A stretch of DNA of 64,000 nt from Pseudomonadota bacterium (GCA_021325025.1 JAJPHZ010000013.1:1-64000), one strand, 5' to 3'; shown: positions 41,928 to 52,311, numbered from the stretch's first letter. Made by a program: numbers and translations. Notes: generated by a model from the sequence alone, not told the origin.

Positions 41928-44366
41928 CTATTTCAACCCTGCCCTGCTCAGATCGGCCGCGCGCTCTCTTTGTGCGGCAAACTCACCCGCGACGGCCATT
42001 TCAAGAGAAAATTGAGGGTTAAGCCTCAGAATTTCCGCCACCTCCGCCCGTGCGGCGTTGTCCTCCCCGCTCTCAATATAGTCAATTGCCAGATCGACGC
42101 GTGGCCACACCTCACCAGGATGAACTGCCAAATAAGCCTTCAACGAGGAGACGGCTTTTTGCCAGCGGCCCAACTGAGTATAAGCTCGGCCTTGCTCATA
42201 TAGATACCGAAGCTTCACCTGGTCAGGGCGATTCGCCTTGTCAGCCGCTGCCAGCGCCTCTATCGGCCTCCCGATGTCGTTCATCACTTCTGCCAAGGCA
42301 TCGTAGCTACGAGGCGCTTCGCTACCGAAGTTGGCATCGAGCATGAGCCCCCTTTCGACTTCCGCCGCTTCCGCCCGCGCGGCCTCCAAGTCGCCCAGTG
42401 CGCTGTAGTCGCGAGCAAGATATGCGTGGGCGTAAATGTCGCCCGGATAGAGAGCAATGTAACTCCTCAGAGCACGAAGCGATTGTTCCCATCGTCCGAG
42501 CGAGGTATAGGCGCAAGCCCGTTGAAACAAGATCCCACGTTTGTGCGGATACAGACGCATCCCCTTCTCAGTCGCGGCCAGGCCTTCGGCATGCTTAGCC
42601 TGACCATTAAATGCACAGCCGAGCGCCGAGTAGCCATCGGCCGAGGGAGCGGCGGCGACAAGCTGTTGAACCTTCGCCGTCTCCGCCTGCGCGGCATCCT
42701 GGTCGTTCGTGCTGTAGTAGTCAATCGCCAGCCAGGCATGAGGCCAGGGTGAATCAGGAGATCGGCTCAGATATAGGTTGAGAGCGGCAATCGCTTTATC
42801 CCATCGTCCCAGGAAAGTATCAGCCCAGCCCTCCACCCATAGATAATTGACGCTGTTTACAGGATCCAAGCGCATCGCCCGTTGTATTGCAGCGATGGCT
42901 TCAGGCGGCGAACCCTGAACGGCGAGTACAGCTGCCAGGACGGAATAGCCGAAAGCAGCATTGCGATCGAGCGCAATACAGCGTCGAACCTCGGCCAGTG
43001 CCTGTTCGTATTGATCTTTCGCTAAATAGGTCTGAGCCAGCACGCTGTGGGCCAAGGCCAACGAGTCATCCAGAGCGGCGGCCTGCCGAGCCTGATACAA
43101 AGACCGTTCAAGGGCGTCCGGATCCCGATCGAAGCCAAGGGCCGATCCCAAATAATAGTTCAAGCCCAAAAACGCGTACGCGAGGGCATACGCGGGGTCC
43201 AACGCGAGGGCTTTTTCGAGCATCCGGCGCGCCTTCGCATTGCCGTCCCTGGTAAAGCTCAGCAGGTACTCGGCCCCGCGAAGCAAATCGTCATATGCCT
43301 CGAGGTTCTCTGTGCTTCGCGGAACTACAATCCCTCGCTGCGACAGGGCGATCTGGAGGTTCAGGGTCGTCACGACGCGCCGCACGATCTCGTCTTGCAG
43401 AGCGAAGACATCGCGCAGCGGCCGGTCATAATGCTCGGCCCACAGTTCAGCACCGCTGGTGGTGTCCGCCAGCTGAACCGTGACCCGCACCCGATCGGCG
43501 ACCCTGCGCACGCTGCCCTCCAGGATATACCGGACTCCCAATTCCCGGCCTACCTCTGGTAGCTTTGCCGCCCTGCCCTTGTAGGTGAAGGTCGAGGCTC
43601 GGGCGATGACAAGCAATGGCGGAAGCCGGGAAAGACCGGTGATCAGGTCGTCGGTGATGCCGTCGCTGAAATACTCCTGCTCGCGGTCGCCGCTCAGGTT
43701 GGTGAACGGAAGCACTGCGATCGAGGGTTTATCAGGCAGCGGGGGCGGCCCGAGGCCGGCCGAAGGTCCGGATGCCGATGATGCAGACGGACGCTGCGAC
43801 CAGTGCAGCACCGTCAGCAGGAGGCCGGCGATGAGTGCCGCGCCGGCTGCTGAAAGCAGGCCGGCAATCCCGTATCTGCCTGGGCGAGTCCGATTCTCCT
43901 CGGGCGCACCGGATGACAGGCCGAAATCCACCGCCTTGGCGCCCAGCGGCAATTGGCGATTCTGATGGCCGTTCAATTCGCCATCCGCGACCGCAACCGG
44001 TTGCAGTTGGCCGCTCCCATCGCCAACCGGCTGCAGTTCGCCATTCAGGACGACAACCGGGGCGATGAAACGGTAGCCTTTGGCGGCAATGGTTACGATG
44101 AAACGAGGCGCATCCGCGTCATCTTTTAATACGCGGCGAATCTTGCGAACCGCCGTGTTAATCGCGTTCTCGCTGTCGATAAAGACGCCCTTGCCCCAGA
44201 TGCGCTCCAGGATCTCGGCGCGGGTCACAACTTGACCGTGCCGCTGCACCAGCAGACACAGCAATTCCATCGGGATGCGCTCGAGGCGAACGACCTCGCC
44301 GGTGCGGGAAAGGCGGTAGGCGCCGGGGTCCAATTCGAAATCCGCGAAGCGGCAAACTTCCGACAT
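41928..44366 (-). CDS. membrane-anchored winged-helix (OmpR/CadC-type) regulator with TPR sensor region
   Basis: N-terminal wHTH FADFELDPGAYRL...WGKGVFIDSENAINTAVRKIRRVLKDD; one TM (GIAGLLSAAGAALIAGLLLTVLHW); KPSIAVLPFTNLSGDREQEYFSDGITDDLITGLSRL; TPR-like repeats. Confidence 0.88.
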   Translation of the reverse strand: MSEVCRFADFELDPGAYRLSRTGEVVRLERIPMELLCLLVQRHGQVVTRAEILERIWGKGVFIDSENAINTAVRKIRRVLKDDADAPRFIVTIAAKGYRFIAPVVVLNGELQPVGDGSGQLQPVAVADGELNGHQNRQLPLGAKAVDFGLSSGAPEENRTRPGRYGIAGLLSAAGAALIAGLLLTVLHWSQRPSASSASGPSAGLGPPPLPDKPSIAVLPFTNLSGDREQEYFSDGITDDLITGLSRLPPLLVIARASTFTYKGRAAKLPEVGRELGVRYILEGSVRRVADRVRVTVQLADTTSGAELWAEHYDRPLRDVFALQDEIVRRVVTTLNLQIALSQRGIVVPRSTENLEAYDDLLRGAEYLLSFTRDGNAKARRMLEKALALDPAYALAYAFLGLNYYLGSALGFDRDPDALERSLYQARQAAALDDSLALAHSVLAQTYLAKDQYEQALAEVRRCIALDRNAAFGYSVLAAVLAVQGSPPEAIAAIQRAMRLDPVNSVNYLWVEGWADTFLGRWDKAIAALNLYLSRSPDSPWPHAWLAIDYYSTNDQDAAQAETAKVQQLVAAAPSADGYSALGCAFNGQAKHAEGLAATEKGMRLYPHKRGILFQRACAYTSLGRWEQSLRALRSYIALYPGDIYAHAYLARDYSALGDLEAARAEAAEVERGLMLDANFGSEAPRSYDALAEVMNDIGRPIEALAAADKANRPDQVKLRYLYEQGRAYTQLGRWQKAVSSLKAYLAVHPGEVWPRVDLAIDYIESGEDNAARAEVAEILRLNPQFSLEMAVAGEFAAQRERAADLSRAGLK

Positions 44367-44412
44367 TCCAATTTCCCCCAGCCGGAAACAGTCCGATCTT
44401 AGGCGCAAATCG

Positions 44413-44452
44413 GTATCTACACAAGTCTTCAGAAGTCTACAGACGTCCTCCA
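44413..44452. promoter_or_regulatory. four tandem ~10-bp direct repeats, candidate wHTH operator
   Basis: GTATCTACAC-AAGTCTTCAG-AAGTCTACAG-ACGTCCTCCA, period 10 with TCT/TCC in register, between the regulator and the divergent secreted-protein gene. Confidence 0.5.
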
Positions 44453-44706
44453 TTGTTCATTTCTGCATTCTCGCGATGATGGCCCCACCAGTTCAATGGA
44501 GGTGAACGATGAACACCAAGCACTGGCTCTTGACCAACGGAGGTGCGGCGCCAGGCTGTTTCGGCCCGCAAATCGAGCCCACAAATGAGACTTATCGATC
44601 CTGCGCAAGACAGAGAGCGGGACCCTCGGGGGCGCGAGGCCGTCTGGCCGCCGTTTGTGCGGTGCAAAATTCCACAGATCTGCAACAGAAAAATGGAGGA
44701 TCCCAA

Positions 44707-45225
44707 ATGCATCGATTCGCGAAAGTTGTCCCGATTGCAGCAATTGCGCTGGTCACAGCACTGGTCGCGCAGCCATCGTCGGCCGCGGTCACGACCAACA
44801 TAAAAGTGCCGTTCTCTTTGGCATTCATCAACCCGTGCAACGGCGACCCGATGGTCGACGCCGGGGTCGATCTGGTGCTCGCAACCACTACCATCGACGC
44901 CGCGGGCATTCATACCGACGTTCACATCAACGAACAGAGGGCGCGTGATACAGACCTCATGACGGGGGTTGAGTGCGTAGATACCGGAGCCTTACACGAG
45001 AGCGGATTCAATTTCGTATTCACCCCTTCCGACACCTCCGAGGGGCCAACCGGTGATTTTCCACTGACAGTAACCGTTACATTGGATGGAGTCGCCGCCT
45101 GCCCCAAGGGTGCAGGAAGCTTCACCCTTTCATTGCTGGCTCACGCAACGGTGAATCCCGACGGGACCCTCAAGGTATTTTTCGACAACACTCCGGGCGC
45201 GGTTAAGTGTATCGGTCCAGGATGA
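44707..45225 (+). CDS. secreted protein of unknown function
   Basis: MHRFAKVVPIAAIALVTALVAQPSSAAV signal peptide, GGAGG upstream; alternative in-frame start at 44509. Confidence 0.6.
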   Translation: MHRFAKVVPIAAIALVTALVAQPSSAAVTTNIKVPFSLAFINPCNGDPMVDAGVDLVLATTTIDAAGIHTDVHINEQRARDTDLMTGVECVDTGALHESGFNFVFTPSDTSEGPTGDFPLTVTVTLDGVAACPKGAGSFTLSLLAHATVNPDGTLKVFFDNTPGAVKCIGPG

Positions 45226-45243
45226 GTGGGCTGCATTGAGCGA

Positions 45244-45268
45244 GACCCGCCGCCTGATGCGGCGGGTC
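45244..45268. terminator. 10-bp perfect hairpin between two secreted-protein genes
   Basis: GACCCGCCGC-CTGAT-GCGGCGGGTC; no clear T-tract. Confidence 0.4.
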
Positions 45269-45308
45269 CTCCGACCGAGGTGCGCATTACTTCGACAGAG
45301 GTGAAATC

Positions 45309-45842
45309 ATGACAGGACATAATTGGATTTTGAAGAGCGCGGCCATGGTCACGTTTACAATGGCGGTCCTGGCGGCGATGCTCGGATTGGGATGGTCAAG
45401 GGCGTTGGCTGACGAGCCCATCGTCGGCCTGTGGCTGGCCACCTGGACCGATAACAGCAATGGACCCGGCAAGGGAACGGTAATTCTGCAAGCATGGGAC
45501 GTTTGGCACGCGGACGGTACCGAGACGCAAAACGACAGCGGACCGGTGATCATCGGATTTGTCTGTCAGGGCGCCTGGAAGCCGCTTGGCAACCGCACCT
45601 ATTTTCTCTCTCACCCCTCCTTCAACTACCTGGGCGCGGACGGTCACCTGGACGCGACCAGCAGCAGCGTAATCTATGAGAAGGTGACCGTCAGCAAGGA
45701 CGGCAATTCCTTTGCAGGAACCGGGCTGATCAAGGTCTTCACCGGGACCGATCCGTTTGCCCCGTCCACGACGCTCATCGGTTCGCTGCCGATAAAAATC
45801 GCGGGAAAACGGGTGGCGGCGGACCCCGGCCAGCTTCCCTGA
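45309..45842 (+). CDS. secreted protein of unknown function
   Basis: N-terminal hydrophobic signal (FTMAVLAAMLGLGWSRALADE), AGAGGTG before the ATG. Confidence 0.6.
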   Translation: MTGHNWILKSAAMVTFTMAVLAAMLGLGWSRALADEPIVGLWLATWTDNSNGPGKGTVILQAWDVWHADGTETQNDSGPVIIGFVCQGAWKPLGNRTYFLSHPSFNYLGADGHLDATSSSVIYEKVTVSKDGNSFAGTGLIKVFTGTDPFAPSTTLIGSLPIKIAGKRVAADPGQLP

Positions 45843-45866
45843 GCCGGAAGAACCGAGCGCGCACGC

Positions 45867-45900
45867 GATCGGTGGGGCGGCTCTGGCCACCCCACCGATC
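45867..45900. terminator. 11-bp perfect hairpin downstream of the 45309 gene
   Basis: GATCGGTGGGG...CCCCACCGATC followed by TTAACT. Confidence 0.5.
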
Positions 45901-45972
45901 TTAACTCGGCGAAGCCCGAATTCAGCAGGACGGACGTCTTGAAAGACTCTGATGCTATCCCTGGCGTGCCCC

Positions 45973-47382
45973 TCACTTGTTGATTGACATGATCGAACCG
46001 GGGAGCGCCGCGTCTGGCGCATTTCTGTATTCCCCCGGGACATCATCGTCGAGCTTCGGGGCGGAAGTCGCGATCGCCACGGTGGCGTGATTTTCCTTGA
46101 GGTTAAGCACCGTTTGATGATGGAGGATCATGAAGTTTCCTTTCAGCGCAGGGTTGGGAACCTCCATGTACATATACATATTTTCCTTCCACAATTTGCC
46201 CTCGGCGTCATAATCTTCGAGACACACGAGTTGCCAGTTATCTTTGTCGATGTAGAGTACGGTGTGAGAGAAGCACTTGCGCCCCGGATTGTCGGGCACA
46301 AACACGCTATCGATCACATACACATCACGCAGTTCCCATCGGCCCAACACCGGCTTGGGCCAGCCCGGAACATAGCTTTTCACATGAATGCCTTCCAGGC
46401 TGTAAAGCACCGCCGGAGCGCCCGCCGCATGCTCAAACGCCAGAATTCTGGCTTCGCCCAAAAGCGTGTTTCTGCCGTTTGCGGGTTCGAAGCTGAAATC
46501 CCGGGTGGTGCTGTCACTGCTGCCGTTTTGATAGGTGCAACGGCCACCCGTGGAATATCGGTAAGAGCGCCGAAGCTGGGGCAGGTAGAGGTATTGCTCA
46601 GAAACCCTGGTCGGGTCATCGGGCCGCAATGTGAGCTGCACAGAGTATTTGACGTTTTCAGGCGCACTAACATCGGCGCGCAGCGAGTTTAAATAACCCT
46701 TGCCGTAATCGGGATTGATTGGCAGCCCCGGAGCGCTGAGATGACTCAGCCGGTATACCTCCAGGCTTCCCTCAGAGATGATGCGCAGGTTGAGGAATCT
46801 GTCGAGCATAAAAGCCGTCCACGGCCACCACAGAACGGCAGGATTCGGCGCGTAGCGCGCGTTGTACATTGCCTTGTCGGCAAGGTTTGGCTGGTGTGCG
46901 ATCGGGAACGGCAGGCCGGCGATATAATTCTTGATCGTATAGCCGCCGCTATCGAGCCTTAACAGGCGGGTCTGGTTGCCGTACTTCTCGGTGTCTTCCC
47001 AGTATCGCCGGGGCCAGGTGTAGCGGATGGTCGGCCCAACGGTAATCGTGAAGTCCGAAGAGCTGTCCACGTGCAGGAAATGCCGGCCGCTGTACAGGAC
47101 CTGGATCCCGACGGGCATAAAGCGTTTGTAGCGCTGCCAGTTGCCAAGGGTTATTTGGGTGCCGGGCTTGATCGTCTCGGCGGAATCGCTCGCCGCCAGG
47201 TTGGCGTAGTTGGCGGGGTCAAACAGCACCGGCGCGCCCTGCGCTTTCCCACCGAGGAGCAGGCAGATGATGAGAAAAAGCGCGCATGAAACTCCGCTTG
47301 CGGCGCCTAGGCGATCAGGATGATGCGCGTCAGCGGCGTCTCGCACGCAATCCATACCGGGTCCTTCCGAAACCTGCTCCAT
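45973..47382 (-). CDS. DUF1329-type exported protein
   Basis: Signal-like N-terminus; WPRRYWEDTEKYGNQTRL; DVYVIDSVF....HTVLYIDKDNWQLVCLEDYDAEGKLWKENM. Confidence 0.7.
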   Translation of the reverse strand: MEQVSEGPGMDCVRDAADAHHPDRLGAASGVSCALFLIICLLLGGKAQGAPVLFDPANYANLAASDSAETIKPGTQITLGNWQRYKRFMPVGIQVLYSGRHFLHVDSSSDFTITVGPTIRYTWPRRYWEDTEKYGNQTRLLRLDSGGYTIKNYIAGLPFPIAHQPNLADKAMYNARYAPNPAVLWWPWTAFMLDRFLNLRIISEGSLEVYRLSHLSAPGLPINPDYGKGYLNSLRADVSAPENVKYSVQLTLRPDDPTRVSEQYLYLPQLRRSYRYSTGGRCTYQNGSSDSTTRDFSFEPANGRNTLLGEARILAFEHAAGAPAVLYSLEGIHVKSYVPGWPKPVLGRWELRDVYVIDSVFVPDNPGRKCFSHTVLYIDKDNWQLVCLEDYDAEGKLWKENMYMYMEVPNPALKGNFMILHHQTVLNLKENHATVAIATSAPKLDDDVPGEYRNAPDAALPGSIMSINK

Positions 47383-47882
47383 TCGGACTCGCCCCCAGAG
47401 GTACAATGCGCTCGATGCTAAAAGGATTTAACAAAAAAGTATGGGGTGCGCAACTTAAAATATAAAGATTTATTCTGAATATAGAAGAATTAAGTCGAGG
47501 GCCTCAATCGTCCCTGGCCTGAAAACCGGCGGCGTCGCGCCGGTGTCAGAATGACAGGGCGATTCCCCAAAGCCGCTTGAAGCCGACCGCCTGGGTCGCG
47601 AAACCTTCCGTGGTAGCAAGGGAGATATATTAATGACCGGTCGTGGGAGGGCTCGTATCAATCAATTGCCAGGCCTATTTACGACTCCGGCGCGATGCGA
47701 TTTGGAGGATGATTGACCCGTTTAATCCATGGGACTCCCAAGAGGCGGGCGGCCAACCATACGGGGGCTGCGGGTGACCGGGCGGATCCGCGCTCTCGCT
47801 GAACCGACTGGCTGATTCAGCACGACCTGTGGTACGAGACGCTGGCGTTTATCCGTGGCAGTCCTGCGAGGTGCCAAGTCGC

Positions 47883-49148
47883 ATGAAACTGAAACTGGAT
47901 TACGGTTCCGAGGGATTAACGGTAGACCTCCCGGAGCAGCGGACCACCGTGATCGAGCCGATGCCCCTGGCGGCCGTGGCGAACCCGGCGCAAGCTTTAC
48001 GCAATGCGATCAGGGCGCCCATCGGCAAAGCGCCACTGAATGCGCTGGTCAGACCGGGGCGGAGCATCGCCATCTCGGTGTGCGATATCACGCGGGCGCA
48101 ACCGCGCCGGTTGATGCTTGAGGCATTGTTTGCGGAAATGCCGGGCATTCGGAGGAAAGACGTCACGATCTTCATCGCCACGGGGACCCACCGGCGCAAC
48201 ACCCCCGCCGAAATCGAAAAGATGATCGGAGCCGGGTTCGCGCGAAGCTGCCGGGTGGTATGTCACGACGCGCGCGACAGCGCGTCGCTCGTGCATGTCG
48301 GGGATACCGCAAGCGGTGTGCGGGTGCTGTTGAATCGGGAATGGGTTGAGTCGGATTTCAAGATCACCACGGGTTTTGTCGAGCCGCACTTCTTTGCCGG
48401 TTTCAGCGGCGGACCCAAGATGGTGGCACCGGGCCTGGCCGGCCTGGAGACGGTCATGACGCTACACAACGCCGAACGCATCAGCCATCCCAAAGCCACC
48501 TTCGGGGTGATCGAAGGGAATCCCATTCATGACGACGTCCGCGAGATTGCGCGCATGACCGGGGTGGACTTCGCCCTGGACGTCACGCTTAATCGCGAGC
48601 AGAAGATCACGGCGGCATTTGCAGGCGATCTGTTCGCGGAGCATGGGGCGGCCTGCGCCGCCGTGCGCGAGGCCGCGATGCGCCCGGTCCAAGCACCGTT
48701 CGACGTGGTGGTCACCACCAATTCCGGCTACCCGCTGGATCAGAATCTGTACCAGGCGGTGAAGGGCATGTCCGCCGCCGCGAAGATCGTCAAAGAGGCA
48801 GGAACGATTATTTGCGCCGCGGAATGCCGCGACGGCATTCCCAATCATGGCGCCTACGGCGAGCTGCTGACCAGGAGCGCCTCGGCGCGCGCGCTGCTCG
48901 ACATGATCATGGCGCCCGGCTTCTCCAGCCCCGATCAGTGGCAGGTGCAGATTCAGGCGCAAATCCAGTTAAAGGCCAGGGTGCTGGTCAAAGCGGGAGG
49001 ACTGTCGGCAAACCAACTGCGCGCCGCGCACTTCGAGCCGATCGAAGATGTCGAAGCGGCGGTCCGCGAAGCATTGAAGGCAGCCGGCCCCAACGCCACG
49101 CTGTGCGTCCTGCCCCAGGGTCCCCAGACCGTGCCCTACATAAAGTAG
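47883..49148 (+). CDS. LarA-like nickel-dependent (lactate) racemase family
   Basis: VCDITRAQPR; ATGTHRRNT; VEPHFFAGFSGGPKMVAPGLAGLETVMTLHN; DQNLYQAVKGMSAA. Confidence 0.88.
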   Translation: MKLKLDYGSEGLTVDLPEQRTTVIEPMPLAAVANPAQALRNAIRAPIGKAPLNALVRPGRSIAISVCDITRAQPRRLMLEALFAEMPGIRRKDVTIFIATGTHRRNTPAEIEKMIGAGFARSCRVVCHDARDSASLVHVGDTASGVRVLLNREWVESDFKITTGFVEPHFFAGFSGGPKMVAPGLAGLETVMTLHNAERISHPKATFGVIEGNPIHDDVREIARMTGVDFALDVTLNREQKITAAFAGDLFAEHGAACAAVREAAMRPVQAPFDVVVTTNSGYPLDQNLYQAVKGMSAAAKIVKEAGTIICAAECRDGIPNHGAYGELLTRSASARALLDMIMAPGFSSPDQWQVQIQAQIQLKARVLVKAGGLSANQLRAAHFEPIEDVEAAVREALKAAGPNATLCVLPQGPQTVPYIK

Positions 49149-49354
49149 GGCAATCACCTTTCACCGTCAGCCTGGCATATTGCCGCGCATCTTCAAAAAT
49201 CCCCCCGCTGCGGCGCGCCGGAGTTGGAGCCATCGAGCAATATCGGTTGATGATCAAAGGCAGTGGGTGGGCCGAAGCGCGCGGCGGCCGTGAGGGCTCT
49301 GGCACGCTTCCAGTCCAAACGGCTGATGTTTTTTCGCTTCAATCCCGCCGAAAT

Positions 49355-50029
49355 TTAATCACTTCGGCCCGACTCGGGGCCGGCCATGCCCAGGCCGTCG
49401 GCGATCAGATTGACGACCATGTGTTCGCGCGCAGCCAGGGCGGCAGGGGATAAAGGATCGGCGATGCCGATGTACTGGAGGGCGGGCAGCAGCAAAAAAT
49501 AGCCGAAGGTTTCCACGGTGATACTGACGATGAGTTGGAGGACGTCGACCTGGCGCATCCGCCCGGCTTCCATGTCGCGAATCATAAATTCCCGTCCGCC
49601 GTCCACCAGCGGCTTCAGATACTGGCTGGCGACGTCGCGGGCGCGGGATTGTTCGTCGATGACTTCGCGCACGATCAAACGCGCCCAGTTGGGATTGTCG
49701 GCCAGGTAGGCGAACAGCCGATGGACGAAGGAGGCCAGCCGTTCGCGCGGCGTGGGCGCCACCAGCGCGTCGGCCATGAATTCGCCCAGCCGCCCCAGCG
49801 CCCGTTTGACCACCTCGTCGTAAAGCTCGGCCTTGGAGCCGAAATGATAAAACGGCAGCGCCTTATTCACCCCCGCGCGGGTGGCGATGCGCTGGGCGCG
49901 AGCCCCACCGAAGCCGTGTTCGGCAAATTCTTCCTCGGCCGCCTTGAGAATCGCGTCGCGGGCGGCGGCGGAAACCGGCCGCCGCTTGGTGCGCCGGCCG
50001 CGATGTGGTCGTGGGGTAGGGCTCCGCAT
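49355..50029 (-). CDS. TetR/AcrR family transcriptional regulator
   Basis: ILKAAEEEFAEHGFGGARAQRIATRAGVNKALPFYHFGSKAELYDEVV. Confidence 0.9.
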   Translation of the reverse strand: MRSPTPRPHRGRRTKRRPVSAAARDAILKAAEEEFAEHGFGGARAQRIATRAGVNKALPFYHFGSKAELYDEVVKRALGRLGEFMADALVAPTPRERLASFVHRLFAYLADNPNWARLIVREVIDEQSRARDVASQYLKPLVDGGREFMIRDMEAGRMRQVDVLQLIVSITVETFGYFLLLPALQYIGIADPLSPAALAAREHMVVNLIADGLGMAGPESGRSD

Positions 50030-50337
50030 ACTCCTCCGTTTCCTCCAACTCCTGCCTGATGCGGAAGGGCCGCTCCCAACAGGCGCCCTTGTAGCGCATC
50101 GTAGTGCATCTCTGTGGAAACCAGCCAGTACCGCTTGACGCGCCCGGCTATCCGAGCAAGACCGACCCCGGTTGCGCGCTGTCAAGGCTGGACGCCTCCA
50201 ATCCCGGAGCGGCCCTGATTCCTCGCCAAAGGAATTCGCGTTTGAGGCACATATTTGAGTTTGTGCCCAAATCCGTCAAGCCAAGCACTGGGAGCTTTAT
50301 CCAGAGCCGGCTTTCAGGCAAGCTGCTAGCTTCAGTC

Positions 50338-51738
50338 GTGAGCAACCGCATCAAGAGCACCGCCGCAAGCCGGCCGCGCAATCTTATTCGGGGTAGATTC
50401 AAAGCGCCTCGTCTGACCGAAGTGGAGGCGTTCACCGCCTCGCTGCCGTTCGATCGCCGCCTCTTCCGCCACGATATCCGTGGTTCGGCCGCCCATGCCC
50501 GGATGCTGGCCAAGGTGGGGCTGATCAGCAAGAGCGAGGCGCGGCGGATTGTGCGCGGGCTGATGCAGATCGAGCGCGAGATCGAAACCGGCCGCTTTCG
50601 CTTCGAGCTGGCCGACGAGGACATCCATCTGGCGATCGAGCGCCGGCTGACCGAAATCGCGGGCGCGGCGGGGGCCAAATTGCATACGGCGCGTTCACGC
50701 AACGACCAGGTGGCGCTGGACTTGCGCCTGTACCTGGCCGACGAAATCGGCACGCTGGCCGACCTGCTCGATAGGTTGCGCCGCAGCCTGATCGCCGTGG
50801 CGGAACAGCACGTGGAAACCGTGATGCCCGGCTACACCCATCTGCAACGCGCCCAGCCGGTCTCGCTTGCCCATCATATCCTGGCCTACGTCGAGATGTT
50901 CGGGCGCGACCGCCAGCGCTTCGCGCAAGCCCTGGAGCGCACGCGCGTGATGCCGCTGGGAGCGGGCGCGCTGGCCGGCACGACGCTGCCCATCGACCGG
51001 CGCGCGGTCGCCCGTGAGCTGGGCTTCCCGCGCCTGGCCGAAAACAGTATCGACGCGGTCTCCGATCGCGACTTCGCCGCCGATTTTCTCTTCGCCGCGG
51101 CGCTGTGCGCCGTCCATCTGTCGCGCATGAGCGAGGATATCATCCTGTGGGCAACCGCCGAGTTCGGCTTCGTGCAACTGCCCGATGAATTCTCCACCGG
51201 CAGCTCGATGATGCCGCAGAAGAAAAATCCCGACCTGCTCGAACTCTTTCGCGCCAAGAGCGGGCGGCTGCTGGGCGACCTGACCGCCCTGCTGGCTACC
51301 CTCAAGGGCCTACCGATGGCTTACAATTCCGACTTGCAGGAGGATAAGGAGCGGGTGTTCGACGCGCTCGATACACTCAAGCCGATGCTCGACCTGGCCG
51401 CGAAATTGTGGCCGCGGCTGACCTTTGACGTGGAGCGGATGCGCGCGGCGGCCGGGGACAGTGCACTGGCCACCGACGCCGCCGAAGAACTGGTGCGGGC
51501 CGGAGTGCCGTTCCGTAAAGCCCATGAGATGGTGGGGGCGCTGGTAAGTGAGGCGCTTGCGGCGGGCAAGCGTTTGGAGGACTTGACCGAGGCCGACCTG
51601 CGGCGTTATTGCGGCGCGCACGCCCACGCCATCAGGCGCCTGCTGTCGGCGCAGACCTCGCTGCGCCGGCGCCGCGTCATCGGCGGCCCCGCTCCGGCCG
51701 AAGTCCGCCGCCGGCTGGCACAGCTCAAACGGCAATGA
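50338..51738 (+). CDS. argH: argininosuccinate lyase
   Basis: GRF..P....[65 protein letters not shown] start at 50338. Confidence 0.96.
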   Translation: MSNRIKSTAASRPRNLIRGRFKAPRLTEVEAFTASLPFDRRLFRHDIRGSAAHARMLAKVGLISKSEARRIVRGLMQIEREIETGRFRFELADEDIHLAIERRLTEIAGAAGAKLHTARSRNDQVALDLRLYLADEIGTLADLLDRLRRSLIAVAEQHVETVMPGYTHLQRAQPVSLAHHILAYVEMFGRDRQRFAQALERTRVMPLGAGALAGTTLPIDRRAVARELGFPRLAENSIDAVSDRDFAADFLFAAALCAVHLSRMSEDIILWATAEFGFVQLPDEFSTGSSMMPQKKNPDLLELFRAKSGRLLGDLTALLATLKGLPMAYNSDLQEDKERVFDALDTLKPMLDLAAKLWPRLTFDVERMRAAAGDSALATDAAEELVRAGVPFRKAHEMVGALVSEALAAGKRLEDLTEADLRRYCGAHAHAIRRLLSAQTSLRRRRVIGGPAPAEVRRRLAQLKRQ

Positions 51739-52226
51739 GACGCGACGCGCGCATAATTGTGCTTGTGTTGTTGAGCCTGGTGCTGCTGTATCCGGGGTGC
51801 GGGGTCAAGAGCCGGCCGCTGCCGCCCTCCGACGTGCGCCCCCAGCGCACCACGGATTTGCAGGCGGTGTCGGTGGCCAACGGCATACGAATCCGTTGGA
51901 GCAGGCCCGTGCGCTATACCGGCGGGGGCCGGATGCGGGACCTGGGCAAGTTCGAAATTCTGCGCGCGGTGGGCGGCGGCGAGCCCAAACTGCTGGCCGA
52001 TATCCCGGTCACCGACCTGCAACGCTTCCGCCAGCAGCAGCATTTCTCATACCTCGATACCGACACGCAGCTCGGAATGCGCTACCGCTACCAGATTATT
52101 TCCGTCACTACCGACGGTTATGAAAGCCTGCCCTCCAACCAGGCTGAGGTGGTGCGCACCGTGCCCACGCCCACACCCAATCCGGAGAACTTCGTCCTTC
52201 CCACCCCGGTCCCGCTGCACAGGTAA
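51735..52226 (+). CDS. LptM/LppL-like lipoprotein with fibronectin-III-like region
   Basis: Lipobox LLYPGC followed by GVKSRPLPPSDVRP; ATGA overlap with the argH stop; upstream of lysA. Confidence 0.7.
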   Translation: MRRDARIIVLVLLSLVLLYPGCGVKSRPLPPSDVRPQRTTDLQAVSVANGIRIRWSRPVRYTGGGRMRDLGKFEILRAVGGGEPKLLADIPVTDLQRFRQQQHFSYLDTDTQLGMRYRYQIISVTTDGYESLPSNQAEVVRTVPTPTPNPENFVLPTPVPLHR

Positions 52227-52311
52227 CACGGCCCGGCCCCGGCTTTGCCGCTTTTGGGCGCTGTGCTAGTTTCGCCCATACCTTAGTTAAGCGGTTAAAC
52301 CCGAAAGTCGG

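Noticed and set aside
43970-44060. Short internal repeats (CAACCGG-TGCAGTT) in the regulator linker, considered as a minisatellite or CRISPR-like array
   Set aside because: Only two or three imperfect units within coding sequence for a flexible linker (ELQPVGDGSGQLQPV); not a CRISPR array.
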